A stretch of DNA of 64,000 nucleotides from Arthrobacter endolithicus (GTDB lineage: Bacteria; Actinomycetota; Actinomycetes; Actinomycetales; Micrococcaceae). The notes under the pieces are model-generated. The model ran no database searches, was not told the origin of the DNA, and worked only from the letters and a program-made list of their open reading frames with translations. The number at the start of each line of letters is the position of its first letter. The stretch's first letter is position 1. The DNA lies in contig NZ_JAPNLH010000018.1 of the NCBI RefSeq assembly GCF_026627425.1, forward strand, positions 1 through 64,000, in the 5' to 3' direction. Shown piece after piece: positions 60,588-64,000 of the stretch. Made by a program: the position numbers and the translations under genes.

Positions 60588-61621
60588 GTCGACGCAGCCT
60601 TCTTCCGGGGCAGGAGTTTCGGTGAGCCCTGCACCCCATCGCCGTATCCCATGCCCTTGATTACCTCCACCATCGCGTCGACGGAGCTGATCCGCGGCTC
60701 CCAGCCAAGCGCCCTGATCTTGTCGGTGGACATCACCGGCGACTGAGCTGCCATATCAATCCACCCCGGGTCCGTGCGCTGCAATCTCAGCCGCCAGGTC
60801 ACGGCGGCAAGAGCCCGCAGGACGGCCAGGGGCAGCGTGATGATCCGCCGGGTCCCGAGAATCCAGCCCAGCAGCTCCGGGGTGATGACCGGCTCGCCTG
60901 CCACATTGAAGGCGCCGGCAGCCCGCTGCTCGATCACGCGCCAATAGGCATCCGCCACGTCGTCGGCGTGCACCGCCTGGAACGTAAGCTCCCGAGGCAG
61001 CGGCAGCAACGGCGTCGTTATTTTGTAGCCGGCATATTTGGGTACGAAGGGACCAAGGAAAAGCCTACCTACTTCACTGCCGGCGCCGCGCTGAAAAATT
61101 AGCGAAGGGCGCAGACGGCTCACCACTAGGTTGGGCTGCTCGGCCTCGAACGCATCCAGCAAGCGCTCCGCTGCGGCCTTATGCCGGCTGTAATGCGAGG
61201 TGTGGATGCCGCCCGTGGGCCACGTCTCGTCGGTACGGCGGATCTTCGTGCCCGGGCTGTACGCGCCGACGGAGGACGCGTAGACGATGTGTTGGACGCC
61301 GGCGCTGACGGCCGCCAGAAGGACATTCTCCAACCCGGTGACGTTGGTGGCGAACATGGCCGCCTCGTCGTGGTTCGGCTGGATGGCCCACGCCAGATTG
61401 ACGACGACGTCGGTTCCGTTAAGGATGGCAGACAGTTGCGGCGCCGCCATGGCGGAGCTGATATCCACAGGGTGCCACTGAACTCCGGCGTACGGCTCGG
61501 TGTCCGGATCGGGAAGGTGCCGGGCGATGCCAAGGATGGCATCGACGCCGTCGGCCCCGTGCAGACGCCGCAATAGCGCCGTTCCGGCGTTCCCCGTGGC
61601 CCCGATGACAGCTATCCGCAT
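60584..61621 (-). CDS. NAD-dependent epimerase/dehydratase family protein
   Basis: A 345-residue extended short-chain dehydrogenase. Rossmann GATGNAGTALLRRL at the N terminus, DVVVNLAWAIQ, YASSVGAYSPGT and the S-H-Y-x-x-x-K motif in SHYSRHKAAAERLL. AGGGAG precedes ATG 61621; the frame is open to 61855 without similarity. Substrate unknown. First gene of a three-gene overlapping operon. Confidence 0.9.
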   Translation of the reverse strand: MRIAVIGATGNAGTALLRRLHGADGVDAILGIARHLPDPDTEPYAGVQWHPVDISSAMAAPQLSAILNGTDVVVNLAWAIQPNHDEAAMFATNVTGLENVLLAAVSAGVQHIVYASSVGAYSPGTKIRRTDETWPTGGIHTSHYSRHKAAAERLLDAFEAEQPNLVVSRLRPSLIFQRGAGSEVGRLFLGPFVPKYAGYKITTPLLPLPRELTFQAVHADDVADAYWRVIEQRAAGAFNVAGEPVITPELLGWILGTRRIITLPLAVLRALAAVTWRLRLQRTDPGWIDMAAQSPVMSTDKIRALGWEPRISSVDAMVEVIKGMGYGDGVQGSPKLLPRKKAAST

Positions 61622-61847
61622 CCCGCACTCCCTTGCCCGCCGCTGCAGCAACACTAAGCAAGCGTGCTGATCACTAGCAAGCCTATTGTCGGCTTGTGCC
61701 GCTAGCAAGGCCGTTGCGGCCCTGTTCCGTTCTAGGATGAGGCTTGGCAACAGCCGCCGCGCCCGCGGATCGAAAACCAATATGAGCGCGGCTGGAGAAT
61801 CAGTGGCCCTCAAGGACGAGCGCTTGAATGGATAGGAGAATCGGATC

Positions 61848-62291
61848 ATGACCACCGAACCACGCGAACCATTGTCGGGTAATCACGGCAGCCAGCCGGT
61901 TGATCGGCAGCGGACGCCAGTCCCGGCGAGACCGGGACTTAGGCAGGACAGCGGGGCGGGAAGCGCTGCTGCTCTGGCCCCGGAATCCCCGGCCGATGGG
62001 GAGCCGACAGCTGCGCCGCCGCCCAGCGCGGACAGCAGGACCCGGGCAGCTGCGGTGTGGGTCGCCGTCGCCGTCTCGCTGGTCGTGCTGGTCCTGCTGA
62101 TTATCTTCTTCATTCAGAACCAGGATCAGGTTCTGGTCAGATTCCTGGGACTGGAAGGATCCCTGGCTCTGGGCATCGCGCTGTTCATTGCTGCGGTGGG
62201 AGGTGGGATCCTGGTGGCGCTCGCCGGGGGCGCCAGGATCGTTCAATTGCGCGTCCAGAGCCGCCGGGCCCGGAAACTGGGGAAACCGTAG
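61848..62291 (+). CDS. LapA-domain (DUF1049) membrane protein
   Basis: A 147-residue protein with a hydrophilic N-terminal half (about 1-65) and two membrane helices (about 68-90 and 103-125) joined by NQDQVLVRFLGLEGS, the LapA (DUF1049) signature, and a basic C-terminal tail. Ribosome binding site GGAGAATC before the ATG. LapA-type proteins affect envelope assembly in other phyla; the actinobacterial role is not defined. Confidence 0.88.
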   Translation: MTTEPREPLSGNHGSQPVDRQRTPVPARPGLRQDSGAGSAAALAPESPADGEPTAAPPPSADSRTRAAAVWVAVAVSLVVLVLLIIFFIQNQDQVLVRFLGLEGSLALGIALFIAAVGGGILVALAGGARIVQLRVQSRRARKLGKP

Positions 62292-62303
62292 CCCCAAACG
62301 TGG

Positions 62304-62855
62304 TCAGTCCCGCAGCGGAACGCCCCTGGCGTCGCGCCGGAAGCCTTCCGAACCGGTCAGGATCAAAATCCCCTCAATGATCCCCCAGATGGCGCTGGCC
62401 CAAGAGAGGAACCCCAGGGACAGCACGGTGATCAGCAACTGCGCAACAGCCTTGCCGGTGAAGCCAAGATAGAAATTGTGGACCCCCAGCGAGCCAAGGA
62501 GAATCCCGAGCAGACCGGCCGCTATCTTGGATTTCTGCTCAACGTATCCGGGCTGGCCATAAACCGGTGGGCCGTATCCGGGCTGGCCGTATTGCTCGAG
62601 GTAGGGCTGTTGACCGGAGGGCTGTTGAAGATACTGCTGCTGCGGTGGTAGCTGCGCTCCCGGGTAGGGTTCTGGTCCCGGGTAGGGCTGCGCGCCGGAG
62701 TAGGGCTGCGCGCCGGAGTAGGGCTGCGCGCCGGGGTAGGGAGAGCCGTCGGGGTAGGGGGAGCCAGATGACTGATAGCCGGGTGTCTCCGAGGGCCTGT
62801 TCTCCGGCGGCTCGTTGGACTCGGCGGGGATGCCGTGCTGCGGGTTCTCGCTCAT
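62304..62855 (-). CDS. TM2-domain membrane protein with proline-rich repeats
   Basis: A 183-residue protein. Residues about 30-100 are tandem repeats based on QPYSGAQPYPG-type units, encoded by matching DNA repeats (62630-62760). The C terminus is a TM2 domain: IAAGLLGILLGSLGVHNFYL and a second helix, with GLH-like GVHNFYLG turn. Two membrane spans. The proline-rich tail is cytoplasmic by the positive-inside rule. Function unknown. Confidence 0.88.
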   Translation of the reverse strand: MSENPQHGIPAESNEPPENRPSETPGYQSSGSPYPDGSPYPGAQPYSGAQPYSGAQPYPGPEPYPGAQLPPQQQYLQQPSGQQPYLEQYGQPGYGPPVYGQPGYVEQKSKIAAGLLGILLGSLGVHNFYLGFTGKAVAQLLITVLSLGFLSWASAIWGIIEGILILTGSEGFRRDARGVPLRD

Positions 62856-63023
62856 GACCGGTCCTTAAATGCAGGGAGGAATGGATGGACGCTGCGGATG
62901 GGAACCTGCGCCGCTGCGCGTAGGAATACCTGCCATCTACAACGCTATGCCATCGCGACCACCCCGACTAGTAATTGACTTCCATAGCGCCGCCGTCGTC
63001 GGCATCCAGGGTTCGCCCCGAGC

Positions 63024-63045
63024 GCAAGCGCACTCATGCGCTTGC
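63024..63045. promoter_or_regulatory. inverted repeat overlapping the first CIRCE arm
   Basis: GCAAGCGCA and TGCGCTTGC form perfect 9-bp arms around CTCA. The right arm overlaps the left arm of the first CIRCE element by five bases. No regulator is assigned. Confidence 0.4.
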
Positions 63046-63067
63046 ACTCTCCGCGGACGAGTGCTAA
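63041..63067. promoter_or_regulatory. CIRCE operator 1 (HrcA site)
   Basis: CTTGCACTC-N9-GAGTGCTAA: the right arm is a perfect CIRCE half-site and the left arm matches 7 of 9 positions, with the canonical 9-base spacer. HrcA would repress groEL here at normal temperature. Confidence 0.85.
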
Positions 63068-63075
63068 TTGTTGAG

Positions 63076-63102
63076 TTAGCACTCTCCGGTGCTGACTGCT
63101 AA
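63076..63102. promoter_or_regulatory. CIRCE operator 2 (HrcA site)
   Basis: TTAGCACTC-N9-GACTGCTAA: perfect left half-site and 8 of 9 on the right, 9-base spacer. The two CIRCE elements are 8 bases apart, upstream of groEL by about 155 bases. Confidence 0.85.
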
Positions 63103-63168
63103 AAAACGGACAGTTTCGGAGCGAGTGAAGCATGAACCAGTGTGGTGAGAGCCAGCCGGCCGGCGTAA

Positions 63169-64000
<832 letters not shown>

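Noticed and set aside
62630-62760. Tandem repeats as a mobile or CRISPR-like repeat
   Set aside because: They encode the Gln/Pro/Tyr/Gly-rich repeats of the TM2 protein in frame and are explained by that gene.

Overview
The window is high-GC actinobacterial chromosome, most likely an Arthrobacter-type member of the Micrococcaceae. This is inferred from the 5S rRNA and rRNA spacer style, the DUF4032, DUF2630 and DUF3263 proteins, an HspR-like regulator beside hsp20, a groEL without groES behind CIRCE operators, and a c-di-AMP riboswitch before a LysM-NlpC/P60 hydrolase. No database search was possible; family calls rest on recognised motifs and neighbourhood.

Layout. 1-330: end of an rRNA operon (spacer, 5S, terminator). 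444-6686: a DUF4032 kinase-fold protein, an orphan UgpC/MsiK-type sugar-ABC ATPase, otsA-otsB for trehalose synthesis, a membrane-anchored DsbA-like protein and tRNA-Thr(TGT). 7214-11917: a GntR-BCCT-enolase-enolase operon behind a perfect GntR-type palindrome. 11918-13268: a decayed stretch with remnants of a type ISP restriction enzyme, a DUF5655 protein and a short helix-turn-helix gene. 13265-15029: small heat-shock island (Hsp20, degenerate J-domain protein, hypothetical, HspR-like). 15290-17744: an NTF2-like protein, a frameshifted permease remnant, a secreted CAP/SLH protein.

18051-27269: a two-component system, a CopC-CopD copper protein and a 1871-residue secreted multicopper oxidase with internal GxGY repeats and C-terminal Ig-like domains; a manganese- or metal-oxidase role is a reasonable hypothesis. 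27527-33329: an aromatic-acid module (3-hydroxybenzoate 4-monooxygenase-like flavoenzyme, IclR, MHS transporter, LysR), with a shared candidate operator before the monooxygenase and the IclR gene. 33518-37698: CsbD stress protein, LysM-NlpC/P60 hydrolase under a c-di-AMP riboswitch, a BldC/excisionase-like protein, an MDR reductase and an antiporter pseudogene.

37912-48361: sugar-acid catabolism. KDPG aldolase, KDG kinase, an IclR regulator, gluconokinase, D-mannonate and D-galactonate dehydratases and an ABC importer (binding protein plus two permeases, no ATPase) with a divergent FadR-type regulator. The dehydratases would feed KDG-type acids to the kinase and aldolase. The missing ATPase could be the orphan at 1928-3010.

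48417-62855: mostly housekeeping and transport (pheA, amino-acid permease, MacB-like ABC efflux pair, ThrE exporter, siderophore-interacting protein, uracil-DNA glycosylase, a LytR_C protein overlapping a branched-chain-type binding protein, HAD phosphatase, NAD-epimerase, LapA and TM2 membrane proteins). 63024-64000: two tandem CIRCE operators and the start of groEL, cut by the window end. No CRISPR array, complete insertion sequence or prophage was seen.
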